Origin: Ignavibacteriales bacterium
GTDB lineage: Bacteria; Bacteroidota; Ignavibacteria; UBA10030
Assembly (NCBI GenBank): GCA_016192345.1
Contig: JACPUH010000031.1
Location: 1-55,495 of the forward strand
Reading direction: 5' to 3'
DNA: 55,495 bases
The position numbers and the translations under genes are program-made. Below the pieces are notes generated by a model that saw only the letters and a list, made by a program, of their open reading frames with translations, was not told where the DNA came from and searched no databases. Positions 1-8,815 of this stretch are shown one piece after another. Every line of letters starts with the position of its first letter. Positions within the stretch are counted from its first letter, which is position 1.

Positions 1-2
1 CG

Positions 3-746
3 GAGATCCGTGCACGGGTCGTGATTGGAGCTGACGGCGTCGAAAGTCGAGTGGGGAAATGGGCCGGCATTGACACGACCTGCCACATCCGGGATATGGA
101 AAGTTGCGCGCAAATGACTCTTTCCGGAATTGAGCTGGAACCGGATATTCTCGATTTTTATTTTGGTGACCATATTGCGCCTGGCGGGTACCTCTGGGTG
201 TTCCCGAAGGGGAAGGATATTGCCAATGTCGGGATCGGCGTGAACGTGGAGGATGCGAAGGAGAAATCCGCAATCCGATATCTCGATGAGTTTATTCGGC
301 AGCGATACCCCTCCGCTGCGGTGCTGACGCGGATTGCCGGGGGAGTGCCATGTGCAAAGACGTGTGATGAGCTTCTCAAAAACAACGTCATGTTGGTGGG
401 GGATGCGGCGCACCAGGTCAATCCTGTTTCCGGCGGGGGTATCATCAGTGGTATGATCGGCGGTATGATTGCCGGTCAGGTGGCCGCGGAGGCGCTCAAG
501 GTCAACGACCTTGAGTTGCTGAAAGAGTACGGCCGGCGTTGGCACAAGCGGCTCGGTTGGAGACACGAAGTTTTCTACAGTCTGAAGGAGGCGATCTCGC
601 GACTTTCGGACCAGACGCTTGACCGCATGGTGGAGCATACCGCACGACTCCCGGAAAACAAGCGTACGCTGGGGGCTCTCTTCCGTAATGCTCTCTGGAA
701 TCAACCCTCCATGCTCTTCAATGTTGCGAGAGTGTTTGTGACGTAA
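3..746 (+). CDS. Geranylgeranyl reductase family FAD-dependent oxidoreductase (5' partial)
   Basis: This is the C-terminal part of a flavoprotein of the geranylgeranyl reductase / FAD-dependent hydroxylase superfamily. The reading frame is open to the left edge (codons in phase from position 3), so the N-terminal FAD-binding Rossmann segment lies outside the window. The visible part begins at the conserved VVIGADGVESRVGKW stretch and carries the second FAD motif GDAAHQVNPVSGGG about 125 residues later, which is the hallmark of the group. Family members reduce isoprenoid double bonds (archaeal-type lipids, chlorophyll or quinone side chains), and some are simple hydroxylases. A UbiA-family prenyltransferase lies further along the same strand (10605-11456), which fits an isoprenoid role, but the substrate cannot be read from sequence. 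The gene ends with TAA at 744-746 and is followed by a promoter for the next gene. Confidence 0.85.
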   Translation, partial: EIRARVVIGADGVESRVGKWAGIDTTCHIRDMESCAQMTLSGIELEPDILDFYFGDHIAPGGYLWVFPKGKDIANVGIGVNVEDAKEKSAIRYLDEFIRQRYPSAAVLTRIAGGVPCAKTCDELLKNNVMLVGDAAHQVNPVSGGGIISGMIGGMIAGQVAAEALKVNDLELLKEYGRRWHKRLGWRHEVFYSLKEAISRLSDQTLDRMVEHTARLPENKRTLGALFRNALWNQPSMLFNVARVFVT

Positions 747-796
747 CTCCTTTCCGCCAGCGACACCAAACAAGCCAGTTCCTGCTTTTTCCTTCC

Positions 797-825
797 TTGC
801 GCCTGTATCCACCTTCCCGTATATT
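797..825 (+). promoter_or_regulatory. Sigma70-type promoter for the GT9 gene
   Basis: A -35 TTGCGC (797-802), a 17-bp spacer and a -10 TATATT (820-825) lie in the gap after the first gene. The start of the next gene is 28 nt past the -10. The same TATATTGG context recurs at the moeA promoter (26819-26824). Confidence 0.6.
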
Positions 826-852
826 GGCCCTTGCTGAATCGTCCAAAATGAA

Positions 853-1902
853 GTGAAAGAGCCGCAATTCCACAACATTCTTGTTGTTCGCACCGACCGG
901 ATCGGTGATGTCGTCCTTTCGCTTCCAATGATTGCGGCGCTCCGGGCCTGTTTTCCGGCAACCCGAAGGTCGATGCTGCTCCGCACCTACACCCGGGAAA
1001 TTGCGGATGGATATGAAGGGCTGGATTCGATTGTGTTGTATGATGAGGGGGGGCACGAGAAGCCGTTCTTTGCCATGCTCTCCGAGTTGAACGCCGGTCG
1101 GTTCGATGCCGTCGTCGTTTCCTATCCGACCTTCCGACTTGCTCTTCTGATGTTTCTTGCGGGGATTCCGCTCCGCGTGGGAACGGGTTATCGTTGGTAC
1201 TCTTTCCTCTTCAACAAAAAGGTGTATGAGCACCGGAGAACGGCGGAGAAGCATGAACTTGAGTACAATCTCTCCCTGCTGAGGACCCTGGGGTGCTCGC
1301 CGGAGGGAAAGCCTTCGATCCATCTTTCACTTCCCGGTTGGGCACTCGACCGGGCAAGAGAGGAACGAAGGGGAATGGGCATTTCAGAAGACGACCTGGT
1401 GGTCGTTCTGCACCCGGGAAGTGGCGGGTCTGCCCGGGATTGGAGTCCGGAGCATTTTGCAGGACTTGCAAGGCTTCTTTCCGCGAAAGGCGCTTCTGTG
1501 GTGGTGACGGGGACGCGGAAAGAGGAGCCTCTTGTGCACAAAGTGGTGCAGGAATCGGGCAATACGGCGATCCCTCTCCGGAGGGAGTTGACATTGCTGG
1601 AATTGGCAGCGTTCCTGAAGTTGGCCGATCTTGTTGTGGCGAACTCCACCGGTCCGCTTCACATCGGTGCCGCGGTAGGGACTGCCGTGATAGGGTTGTA
1701 TCCCCCCATTCCGGAATGCAGTTCAAAACGATGGGGGCCATGGACGGAAAAGAGCCTCGTGTTTGTCGCGGATCATCAGCGTTGTCCCCGATGCAAGGGG
1801 GGACCTTGCCAGGGGAATGATTGTATGGATCAGATTGCAGAACAGGATGTTGCGGGGGGAGCCCTTCGCCTGCTTCAAGGAACGAAGGAGAAAGCAACGT
1901 AG
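853..1902 (+). CDS. Glycosyltransferase family 9 (heptosyltransferase-like)
   Basis: This 349-residue protein has the two landmarks of GT9 enzymes such as the LPS heptosyltransferases: the N-terminal donor-fold start VRTDRIGDVVLSLP at residues 12-25 and the C-terminal nucleotide-sugar motif NSTGPLHIGAAVGT near residue 265. A cysteine cluster (CPRCKGGPCQGNDC) near the C-terminus is common in the family. It probably transfers a heptose or similar sugar from a nucleotide donor onto a lipid core oligosaccharide at the inner face of the inner membrane. The start is GTG at 853, because the nearby upstream ATG at 848 runs into a stop after two codons. A promoter sits immediately upstream, and the DUF3108 gene starts 5 nt after the stop. 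Sugar specificity is not predictable. Confidence 0.9.
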   Translation: MKEPQFHNILVVRTDRIGDVVLSLPMIAALRACFPATRRSMLLRTYTREIADGYEGLDSIVLYDEGGHEKPFFAMLSELNAGRFDAVVVSYPTFRLALLMFLAGIPLRVGTGYRWYSFLFNKKVYEHRRTAEKHELEYNLSLLRTLGCSPEGKPSIHLSLPGWALDRAREERRGMGISEDDLVVVLHPGSGGSARDWSPEHFAGLARLLSAKGASVVVTGTRKEEPLVHKVVQESGNTAIPLRRELTLLELAAFLKLADLVVANSTGPLHIGAAVGTAVIGLYPPIPECSSKRWGPWTEKSLVFVADHQRCPRCKGGPCQGNDCMDQIAEQDVAGGALRLLQGTKEKAT

Positions 1903-1907
1903 AATTT

Positions 1908-2741
1908 ATGATGCGGTGCCTGGGGTGGTCGATAGTGTTCTGGTTGTCCTGTTTCATCGCAATGGGACAGGATGGCGTTATTCTTCGGGCGGAGAACGGT
2001 TCGGGGGAGACGAAGGACACTTCCCTATCCCTCCGAAGGATTCCGCAATCGGCATTTGCCGAGGGGGAACGATTGGTCTTCGATGTCGGGTATTCATTCA
2101 TAACGGCCGGAGAAGCGGTCATGGCCATTCCCAAGATGGACACGGCGTTCGGCCGGGAATGTTACCAGGTCCTGTTCACCGTTCACTCGACCCCTTCCTT
2201 CTCATGGATTTACAAGGTCGAAGACCGGTACGAAACGATCCTCGATAAGGAGGGGATCTTTCCGTGGCGCTTCTCCCAGAGAATCCGGGAGGGAAAGTTC
2301 AGGCGCGACTACGATGCCGTTCTCGACCAGATCAACAACGTGGCGATTACGGAGAAGGGGAGATTCCCGATACCGCCCTACATTCACGACGTCGTATCGG
2401 CTTTTTATTTTGTCCGCACCATGGATTTCTCCGCATCCCGTCCGGGCGAAAGGACCATCCTGCACAATTTTACCAAGGATACATCGTACACCCTGGCTGT
2501 CAAATTTTTGGGCCGCCAGCAGATCAAGGTGGACGCTGGAACGTTTCGCTGTGTGATTGTCGAGCCCCTGATCCAGGAAGGGGGATTGTTTAAGAGTGAG
2601 GGGAGGGTGATCATCTGGCTGACCGACGATGAACGGAAAATCCCGGTCAAGGTCAGCACGCAGGTGGTGGTCGGCTCGATTGACGCCGAGCTGCGCGAGT
2701 ATTCAGGGGTGGCAGGTCCCATCAATGCCAAACTACGATAG
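1908..2741 (+). CDS. DUF3108-type periplasmic protein
   Basis: This is a secreted protein of about 277 residues. The start is placed at the tandem ATGs at 1908/1911, because the chain then begins with a clear signal peptide (MMRCLGWSIVFWLSCFIAMGQ). A longer open frame back to 1821 overlaps the GT9 gene and encodes implausible sequence. The mature part follows the DUF3108 pattern: an N-terminal GERLVFDVGYSFITAGEAVM strand pair, the central FSWIYKVEDRYETILD segment, and a C-terminal IIWLTDDERKIPVKV, which resembles lipid-binding beta-sheet proteins of the periplasm. Its function is not established. It is co-directional with and close to GT9 and the next gene, so it is probably co-transcribed. 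A possible GGAG ribosome site at 1887-1890 is unusually far (17 nt) from the start. Confidence 0.75.
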   Translation: MMRCLGWSIVFWLSCFIAMGQDGVILRAENGSGETKDTSLSLRRIPQSAFAEGERLVFDVGYSFITAGEAVMAIPKMDTAFGRECYQVLFTVHSTPSFSWIYKVEDRYETILDKEGIFPWRFSQRIREGKFRRDYDAVLDQINNVAITEKGRFPIPPYIHDVVSAFYFVRTMDFSASRPGERTILHNFTKDTSYTLAVKFLGRQQIKVDAGTFRCVIVEPLIQEGGLFKSEGRVIIWLTDDERKIPVKVSTQVVVGSIDAELREYSGVAGPINAKLR

Positions 2742-2748
2742 AGCCGGT

Positions 2749-3708
2749 ATGTCCAAATACAATCAGTTGAGCCTCGCCCGGGTTAAGACCAACTCCATCA
2801 AGAGCCGGAAGAGCAAGGTGTCCCCGAAGGATTTTGCCCGGGTGTTGAATCCGAATTCGGCCCGGTTAAAGGACTTTCTTGATTCGCTCCCGAGGATCTT
2901 GATTGGGAATGAGCTCCGGGACCTCGTTGCCGATATCGTCCGTTCGCGGAAAAAGAAGAAACCGGTGATCCTGATGATGGGGGCTCATGTGGTGAAGGTT
3001 GGGATGTCCCCCGTGATCATCGATCTTGTGCAGAGGGGAGTGGTGACCCATGTTGCCATGAACAGCGCTGCTGCAATTCACGACGTCGAGACGGCCATGT
3101 GGGGACAGACTTCCGAGGATGTCTCGGTGAATATCCTCGACGGCAGGTTCGGGATGGCGAGAGAAACAGGAGAGTTCATCAACAAGGCCCTCGTGAAGGC
3201 GTTCGGCGATTCGAACGAGGGCTACGGCGAGGCGTTGGCAAAGAAAATCCTCGCCCTGAAGGGGAAATACCGTGAGGTCAGCATTCTGGCATCGTGTTAC
3301 CGGCTCGGGGTGCCGGTCACGGTTCATGCGGCGATCGGGACCGACATCGTGCACCAGCAGCCGACGATGGATGGTGCCGCGACGGGGGAATTGACCTTCC
3401 GCGATTTCAAGATCCTCGCTCATTCGATCAGGGAGCTGACAGGAGGTGGGGTGGTGTTGAACATCGGCTCGGCGGTCATTTTACCGGAGGTCTTTCTGAA
3501 AGCGCTGACGGTAGCGAGAAACCTCGGCTTCAAGGCGCGGGGATTCTCCACCGCAAACTTCGATATGATCCGCCATTACCGTCCCCAGATGAACATCGTG
3601 GAGCGTCCAACCCAACGGCATGGAAGAGGGTACAGCTTCACGGGCCATCATGAGATCATGATACCCTTGCTCGCCGCCATGATCAAAGCCAGTCGTTCGA
3701 AGGCCTGA
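2749..3708 (+). CDS. Conserved protein of unknown function
   Basis: A soluble protein of about 319 residues, rich in conserved-looking glycine and histidine motifs: MMGAHVVKVGMSP, MNSAAAIHDVE, a TSEDV stretch, HAAIGTDIVHQQP, GSAVILPEVFLKAL, and GHHEIMIPLL near the end. Such motif density implies a catalytic or cofactor-binding role. The general look, with repeated G-A/G-S turns and His/Asp pairs, recalls NAD-binding deoxyhypusine-synthase-like folds. However, I cannot see the deoxyhypusine-synthase active-site lysine region, so I do not name it so. The N-terminus is basic (KTNSIKSRKSKVSPKDF). Start ATG 2749 lies 7 nt after the previous stop; an alternative ATG at 2725 would overlap it. No signal peptide or membrane span is visible. 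Confidence 0.7.
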   Translation: MSKYNQLSLARVKTNSIKSRKSKVSPKDFARVLNPNSARLKDFLDSLPRILIGNELRDLVADIVRSRKKKKPVILMMGAHVVKVGMSPVIIDLVQRGVVTHVAMNSAAAIHDVETAMWGQTSEDVSVNILDGRFGMARETGEFINKALVKAFGDSNEGYGEALAKKILALKGKYREVSILASCYRLGVPVTVHAAIGTDIVHQQPTMDGAATGELTFRDFKILAHSIRELTGGGVVLNIGSAVILPEVFLKALTVARNLGFKARGFSTANFDMIRHYRPQMNIVERPTQRHGRGYSFTGHHEIMIPLLAAMIKASRSKA

Positions 3709-3712
3709 TGGC

Positions 3713-4657
3713 ATGACGGACAATTACGGCGTCCAGACGGAGCATCAAAGCGACCCGGCGGGTGAAGAATCCTTCCTTGAGCGCCATAACATTCCCCCCG
3801 CATTCTTTCTGCTCGGTTGCCTGTTTCTTATCTTTGTCATGTACCAGCTCGTTGGCGGGACCATCACCTACCTGATTGTCGGGTCGAAAGTCACCCGCGA
3901 CAATGTTCTTCTCCATCGCCTGTTCACCCTCGGAGGTCAGCTTCTCTTTATTTTCATCCCTACCATCGCGTTTGCCTACCTCATGAGTGTTCGGTTGGAG
4001 AAGGTCTTCCCCTGGCGCTTGCCAAAGTGGGGGGAAACGCTCTTTGCCGTCCTGAGTTTGCTGTTCTTGCAGCAGATCTTTCAAACTTACATGATGTTGC
4101 AGGAGCGCATCCCGATTCCGGAAGAGTTGAACAAACTGCTCGCGCCGCTCAAGGAATTGATGGATCAGACGGTCCGGGTCCTGGTGACCGCGGAATCGTT
4201 CCCCGAGCTGGCGTTCGTGGTGCTGGTGGTCGCGATTGTGCCTGCCGTGGTGGAAGAGTTGATGTTCCGCGGGCTGATTCAATCGGGCCTGGAAAGGATG
4301 GTGACGCCGGTCAGGGCTGCGGTGATTTCAGGATTGATCTTCGGCGCATTTCATTTTAACCCGTTTGCGCTCCTGCCGCTTATGGGATTGGGGATCTTCT
4401 TCGGCATCCTCCGGATGCGTTCGAACAGCATCCTCATGGCGATGACGATGCACTTCCTGAATAATGTCCTCGCGGTGATCATCACTTACTTTCGGATGGA
4501 TGAAGCCTTGGTGATCAGCGGGGGAAAAGCTGCCGAAGCGCCCCTCCCCGCCGTTCTCGGGCAACTCGGGTTGTTCCTGGGGTTGTTCCTGGTGGTATTT
4601 TCCAACTACTGGCGCCTTACCGCCCGGACCGACAGCATCAGTCAGGATCCGGAATGA
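3713..4657 (+). CDS. CPBP-family intramembrane metalloprotease (CAAX-protease-like)
   Basis: A 314-residue polytopic membrane protein of the CPBP (CAAX protease and bacteriocin-processing) family. The catalytic motifs appear in order: EELMFRGL (the EExxxR motif, about residue 180), FGAFHF (FxxxH, about 207) and HFLNN (HxxxN, about 245). Several hydrophobic segments surround them, and an N-terminal hydrophilic tail precedes the first span. Family members cleave prenylated or membrane-bound peptides, and some act only as scaffolds; the substrate here is unknown. The gene begins 4 nt after the preceding stop, and its own stop overlaps the start of the zinc-ribbon gene by 4 nt (ATGA), so the two are translationally coupled. 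Confidence 0.85.
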   Translation: MTDNYGVQTEHQSDPAGEESFLERHNIPPAFFLLGCLFLIFVMYQLVGGTITYLIVGSKVTRDNVLLHRLFTLGGQLLFIFIPTIAFAYLMSVRLEKVFPWRLPKWGETLFAVLSLLFLQQIFQTYMMLQERIPIPEELNKLLAPLKELMDQTVRVLVTAESFPELAFVVLVVAIVPAVVEELMFRGLIQSGLERMVTPVRAAVISGLIFGAFHFNPFALLPLMGLGIFFGILRMRSNSILMAMTMHFLNNVLAVIITYFRMDEALVISGGKAAEAPLPAVLGQLGLFLGLFLVVFSNYWRLTARTDSISQDPE

Positions 4658-5130
4658 AGAACTGTTCAGAGTGCGGGAATATCATGGGGGAAAGCTCCAC
4701 TGCGTGCGATCGATGCGGCTCTGTTGATGTCAAGGGAGAGCACTCATCCCTGATCGAATGCGAAAACCATTTCGGTCAGTCGGCGGTGGCTGTCTGCAGC
4801 GTATGTGGGAAACCGGTATGTGGCGATTGTGCTTTTAAAAGGGCTGGAAGGTTTTTTTGCGATAACGCTGACCATATCGCCATGGGGAGTGACTGGGTGG
4901 TCATCCATGGATGTGCATCGGAATTTGAGGCGGACATTTTTGTGGCAAATCTCCGGGCGGCAGAGATCGAAGCCCGTTTCTTCTCCCGGAGGGACCATGT
5001 CAGCCTGGCCTGGGTCCCGATCGATTTGGCGGTTCGGGTTATGGTAAAGACATTGGATCGTGATGCGGCAGCACGGCGTCTGATCCATCTCGGCCTCCTG
5101 GATGAGGTCATCCCCCAACAAAATTCTTAA
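4654..5130 (+). CDS. Zinc-ribbon / B-box-like protein with DUF2007-type C-terminal domain
   Basis: This small cytoplasmic protein (158 residues) has three parts. Residues 4-22 form a CxxC...CxxC zinc ribbon. Residues 35-70 contain a second Cys/His cluster (ECENH, CSVCGKPVCGDC, then FFCDNADH) resembling a B-box zinc finger. Residues 80-150 match the pattern of DUF2007 putative signal-transducing domains (WVVIHGCASEFEADIFVANL, later VRVMVKTLDRDAAARRL). The fold suggests a regulatory or protein-binding adaptor. The start overlaps the stop of the membrane protease, so the protein may act with it, but that is inference. CdsA follows 12 nt later. Confidence 0.7.
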   Translation: MKNCSECGNIMGESSTACDRCGSVDVKGEHSSLIECENHFGQSAVAVCSVCGKPVCGDCAFKRAGRFFCDNADHIAMGSDWVVIHGCASEFEADIFVANLRAAEIEARFFSRRDHVSLAWVPIDLAVRVMVKTLDRDAAARRLIHLGLLDEVIPQQNS

Positions 5131-5142
5131 AGGAGACAGGGC

Positions 5143-6096
5143 GTGACCATTTCTGCATTTCAGAGCTTACCCCGCCGGGTGGGCGTTGCAGCGATCGCCA
5201 TTCCGCTGATCATCGCAGCCGCCATGGCCGGAGGACATTGGTTCTTCGCTTTCGTGGCTTTAATCTCGGGGCTTTCCTTATACGAATTCTATAATCTTGC
5301 CGAGCGCAGGGGTGCGTTCCCACTGAAATCGGTGGGCATCGTGGTGGGATTTATTGTGAATCTTGCCTTCACCTACGAGCGCCTTCAGGTGGATGTGTAC
5401 AGCTATTTCTCGGACAAGGGCATCCATCTTGCCATGTTCTCCCAGATGCAGTTCCTGCTCTTCGTACTGCTGATTTTTCTGATGGTGGTACTCATGGTGG
5501 AGTTGTTTCGGACGAAGGGCTCTCCCACGGTCAATAGTGCGACGACCGTGCTGGGGGTCCTGATGATCTCGTTGTTCTACGGGACCTTGATTTCCACGCG
5601 GGAACTGTTTCCGTACGGTTTCCCCGTCTTTAAGTTCTTCGAGACCGGGTTCGCCGATGAGGTCCAGATGGCCATGATTGAACGATGGGGAGGGTATACC
5701 ATCGTCTCGCTCCTTGCGTCGATCTGGATCTGTGACACCGCTGCCTATTTCGGGGGCGTACGGTTCGGGAAACACAAGCTCTTTGAACGTGTCAGTCCCA
5801 ACAAGACCTGGGAGGGGGCTGCGTTTGGTTTTGTGTCTGCCGTGTTGACGATGCTCCTCGCCCGTATCCTGGTGCTGGAATACCTGCGCCTGCATGATGC
5901 GATCATCCTCGGTCTCTTCGTGGGGGTGTTCGGGCAGATAGGGGATCTGATCGAATCCCGATTCAAACGTGACAGCGGCGTGAAGGATTCCTCCGATCTG
6001 ATCCCGGGCCATGGCGGGTTCTACGACCGGTTCGACAGTCTGGTATTTGTATCCCCGTTTGTGTATCTTTACATCGACTTCGTGGTACTCTCATGA
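5143..6096 (+). CDS. cdsA: Phosphatidate cytidylyltransferase
   Basis: Makes CDP-diacylglycerol from phosphatidate and CTP, the branch point to all phospholipids, in the inner membrane. The 317-residue chain is polytopic and ends with the family signature: SPNKTWEG followed by SRFKRDSGVKDSSDLIPGHG and FYDRFDS, with the K-D and H-G-G elements in place. The start is GTG at 5143, chosen because a strong AAAGGAG ribosome site lies just upstream. The insertion around residues 85-130 is longer than in E. coli CdsA, but the core is complete. It sits inside the long plus-strand run, between the zinc-ribbon gene and rimO. Confidence 0.95.
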   Translation: MTISAFQSLPRRVGVAAIAIPLIIAAAMAGGHWFFAFVALISGLSLYEFYNLAERRGAFPLKSVGIVVGFIVNLAFTYERLQVDVYSYFSDKGIHLAMFSQMQFLLFVLLIFLMVVLMVELFRTKGSPTVNSATTVLGVLMISLFYGTLISTRELFPYGFPVFKFFETGFADEVQMAMIERWGGYTIVSLLASIWICDTAAYFGGVRFGKHKLFERVSPNKTWEGAAFGFVSAVLTMLLARILVLEYLRLHDAIILGLFVGVFGQIGDLIESRFKRDSGVKDSSDLIPGHGGFYDRFDSLVFVSPFVYLYIDFVVLS

Positions 6097-6166
6097 TCCC
6101 GTTTGGGTATGGGTCGCAGGGGGCGGACCGACGGAGGTCACCGGGAACAGCAAGGTTTGATGTGCC

Positions 6167-7459
6167 ATGAATCAGCGGAAGCCGACAATCAGTGTGATTA
6201 CGATGGGGTGTTCAAAAAACCTTGTCGATAGCGAAGTTCTCCTCGGACAACTTGCCGGCAATAAGGTAAGGGTTGTTGAGGATGCGGACGAGGCCGAGAT
6301 TGCGGTCATCAACACATGCGGGTTCATTGAGTCGGCAAAGCAGGAATCCATCGACGCAATCCTCGAGGCCGTCCGCCGTAAGAACGAGGGGAAGCTGAAA
6401 AAGGTCGTGGTCATGGGATGCCTCTCCGAACGGTTCGCGGCGGAACTCCGGCAGGAAATCCCGGAGGTGGACGCCTATTTTGGATCCCATCACCTCAAAG
6501 AAGTGGTGAAAGAGCTTGGGATCGACTATAAAGTTGAACTTCTCGGCGAGCGGCGGATCACCACCCCTTCGCATTTTGCGTATTTAAAGATTTCCGAAGG
6601 ATGCGACAACCCTTGTTCCTTCTGCGCCATTCCGCTGATGAGGGGAGGGCATCGGAGCAGACCGTTCAGAGAGATTGTGAATGAAGCACGCCACCTCGCT
6701 TCACGGGGAGTCAGGGAATTGATGGTGATCGGGCAGGACACAACCTATTACGGCCTCGATGACCAGGGGGGGCGAACCCTGGGGAGGCTCCTGTCGGAAC
6801 TTTCTTCGGTGGAGGGGCTCGAATGGATCCGGCTGCTCTATGCCTATCCGGCAAAATTTCCCAAGGACATCTTGGAAGTTTACCGTGATCATCCCAAGCT
6901 CTGCCGCTACATGGATATCCCGGTGCAACACGCCTCGGATGATGTTTTGAAATCCATGCGGCGCGGAATTTCCAACCGCGCGCTTCGCGACCTGCTGCAC
7001 ACCATTCGGGATTTGGTTCCGGGAATAGCGTTGCGTACGACGCTGATTGTCGGGTACCCGAACGAGACGGAGCGCGATTTTGAGATCTTGTGCGACTTTG
7101 TCCGCGAGATGCGGTTTCACCGGCTCGGGGTCTTCACCTATTCCCGGGAGGAGGGGACCTCTGCCTATGATCTTGGGGATCCTCTTCCGACCGAAGTGAA
7201 GGAGGAGCGCCGTTCGATCATCATGCAACTCCAGCAGGAAATCTCGGAAGAACGCAATCGCTGCTTGATCAACCAGACCGTCAAGGTGCTGCTGGATCGG
7301 GTCGAGGAGGAGTATCTCGTCGGACGGACCGAATGGGATGCGCCGGAGATCGATCAGGAAGTCTACGTGAAAAACGATGGTTCGCTGGCCGTCGGCAACT
7401 TTTGTCAGGCCAGGGTTGTTGATGCTACAGAATACGATTTGTATGCAGAGGTGCTCTAG
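6167..7459 (+). CDS. rimO: Ribosomal protein S12 methylthiotransferase
   Basis: A radical-SAM methylthiotransferase that adds a beta-methylthio group to the conserved aspartate of ribosomal protein S12. The 430-residue protein has the N-terminal UPF0004 domain with its three cluster cysteines (MGCSKN near 15, NTCGFIESAKQES near 50, MGCLSER near 84). The radical-SAM cluster motif CDNPCSFC lies near residue 148, and a C-terminal TRAM domain near 365-430. The NTCGFIESAKQES form and the CSFCAIPLMRG context separate RimO from the tRNA enzyme MiaB. ATG at 6167 follows a 70-nt gap after cdsA. Confidence 0.93.
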   Translation: MNQRKPTISVITMGCSKNLVDSEVLLGQLAGNKVRVVEDADEAEIAVINTCGFIESAKQESIDAILEAVRRKNEGKLKKVVVMGCLSERFAAELRQEIPEVDAYFGSHHLKEVVKELGIDYKVELLGERRITTPSHFAYLKISEGCDNPCSFCAIPLMRGGHRSRPFREIVNEARHLASRGVRELMVIGQDTTYYGLDDQGGRTLGRLLSELSSVEGLEWIRLLYAYPAKFPKDILEVYRDHPKLCRYMDIPVQHASDDVLKSMRRGISNRALRDLLHTIRDLVPGIALRTTLIVGYPNETERDFEILCDFVREMRFHRLGVFTYSREEGTSAYDLGDPLPTEVKEERRSIIMQLQQEISEERNRCLINQTVKVLLDRVEEEYLVGRTEWDAPEIDQEVYVKNDGSLAVGNFCQARVVDATEYDLYAEVL

Positions 7460-7493
7460 AATCCACCGGCGGGTGGGGGAAGGAAGGGTTATC

Positions 7494-8813
7494 ATGCAAA
7501 TTTCGATGCGGTTTCCCCGGAGGCTCCTGGCAGCGGTGCTGATCGCGACAGTTGGTGCGGGCAGTGTTGCTGTAGGGCAGGTGGAGATGCAGCGAGCAGT
7601 GGAGAAAGAACCCCCGACATTCTTCTTCGATGCGATGTGTTATTCCTCTGACAAGGGGGACAAATCCCGGATCGATGTGTACGTCCAGATCCCGCACCAG
7701 GCGATCAAGTTTGCCAAGGAAGGGGACCAGTTTTTTGGCCGGTACGATGTGACCCTGAACGTGTTGACCCCGACCGAACAGCTCGTTCTCGAACAAAACT
7801 GGAGCAAGGATGTACGTGTGGACAATTTTCTCAGGACGACGTCCAACCGGTTTTACAGCCTGACCCAGAGGAGCATCGATATCGACCCGGGGCAGTACCA
7901 CCTCCTGATCCAGGTGCGTGATTTTGAATCACAGAAGACCTCCGAAATACGTCGGTCCCTCATCGTCACCGATTTCAACAAAGAGCCGTTCAGCATGAGC
8001 GATATCATGCTGGTGAACAGGATCTCGACCGACGGCGAAAGCAAAAGCATCGTTCCCATCGTTTCCGGCAACGTTGCCCAACAGACAGACGGATTCTTCA
8101 CCTTTTTCGAGGTCTATAACAAGGCGAAGGCCGATTCGATCGAATTGACGGTGAAGGTGCGATCGATGAAGAACGAGAACCTCTTCGAACACATCCAAAT
8201 GGAAGCGACACCGGGGTATAAGAACCAGGTCTTTGTGAAAATCGACACCCTGAACCTTTCCATGGGGACGTACGTGCTGACAGTCGATGCCCGACAGATG
8301 CATGCCGCCGAAGGAGATACCGTGGATGTCGTCGCACAAACCTCGCGGACATTCTCCGTGCGGACGGATGATTTGCCCGCTGCCGTGTTAGACCTGACGA
8401 AAGCGGTTGACCAACTCCTGTACATCGCCCGCGACAATGAGTTGCGCTATATCCGCGATGCGGAGAACGAGGAGGAGCGTCGGCGACGGTTCCTTGAGTT
8501 TTGGTCCAAACGGGACCCGGATCCCCAGACCCCGAGGAACGAGTTGATGGAGGAGTACTACCAGCGCGTTGAACATGCCAACAAGAATTTCACACACTAT
8601 CTTGAAGGGTGGAGAACCGATATGGGTATGGTGTACATCCGGTTCGGAGCGCCCGAAAACGTCGAACGTCACCCCTTTGACCAGAACGCCAAACCGTACG
8701 AAGTATGGTACTATTACCAATCGAACCGGCAGTTTATTTTTGTCGATGAAACGGGTTTTGGCGACTACCGCCTGCGCTACCCGACAACCGATTTGTGGGG
8801 GAGGATCCGCTGA
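7494..8813 (+). CDS. GWxTD domain-containing secreted protein
   Basis: A protein of about 439 residues with an N-terminal signal peptide (LLAAVLIATVGAGSVAVGQ). The C-terminal quarter carries the GWxTD domain, here EGWRTDMGMVYIRFGAPENV and then EVWYYYQSNRQFIFVDETGF. This domain is typical of Bacteroidota/Chlorobiota/Acidobacteriota and is of unknown biochemical role. The middle part is beta-rich and resembles immunoglobulin-like modules. ATG 7494 was chosen because a GGAAGGG ribosome site precedes it and the signal peptide then starts at the N-terminus; upstream in-frame starts lie inside rimO. The stop is 2 nt before the start of the TamA-like gene, suggesting the two function together at the outer membrane (inference). 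Confidence 0.85.
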   Translation: MQISMRFPRRLLAAVLIATVGAGSVAVGQVEMQRAVEKEPPTFFFDAMCYSSDKGDKSRIDVYVQIPHQAIKFAKEGDQFFGRYDVTLNVLTPTEQLVLEQNWSKDVRVDNFLRTTSNRFYSLTQRSIDIDPGQYHLLIQVRDFESQKTSEIRRSLIVTDFNKEPFSMSDIMLVNRISTDGESKSIVPIVSGNVAQQTDGFFTFFEVYNKAKADSIELTVKVRSMKNENLFEHIQMEATPGYKNQVFVKIDTLNLSMGTYVLTVDARQMHAAEGDTVDVVAQTSRTFSVRTDDLPAAVLDLTKAVDQLLYIARDNELRYIRDAENEEERRRRFLEFWSKRDPDPQTPRNELMEEYYQRVEHANKNFTHYLEGWRTDMGMVYIRFGAPENVERHPFDQNAKPYEVWYYYQSNRQFIFVDETGFGDYRLRYPTTDLWGRIR

Positions 8814-8815
8814 AC

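Noticed and set aside
1821..1907. Extension of the DUF3108 gene to start at 1821
   Set aside because: The added residues overlap the GT9 gene and are cysteine/serine-rich without family similarity; the signal peptide starts at 1908/1911.
2749..3708. Naming the conserved protein as deoxyhypusine synthase
   Set aside because: The general motif style is similar, but the expected active-site lysine context is absent.
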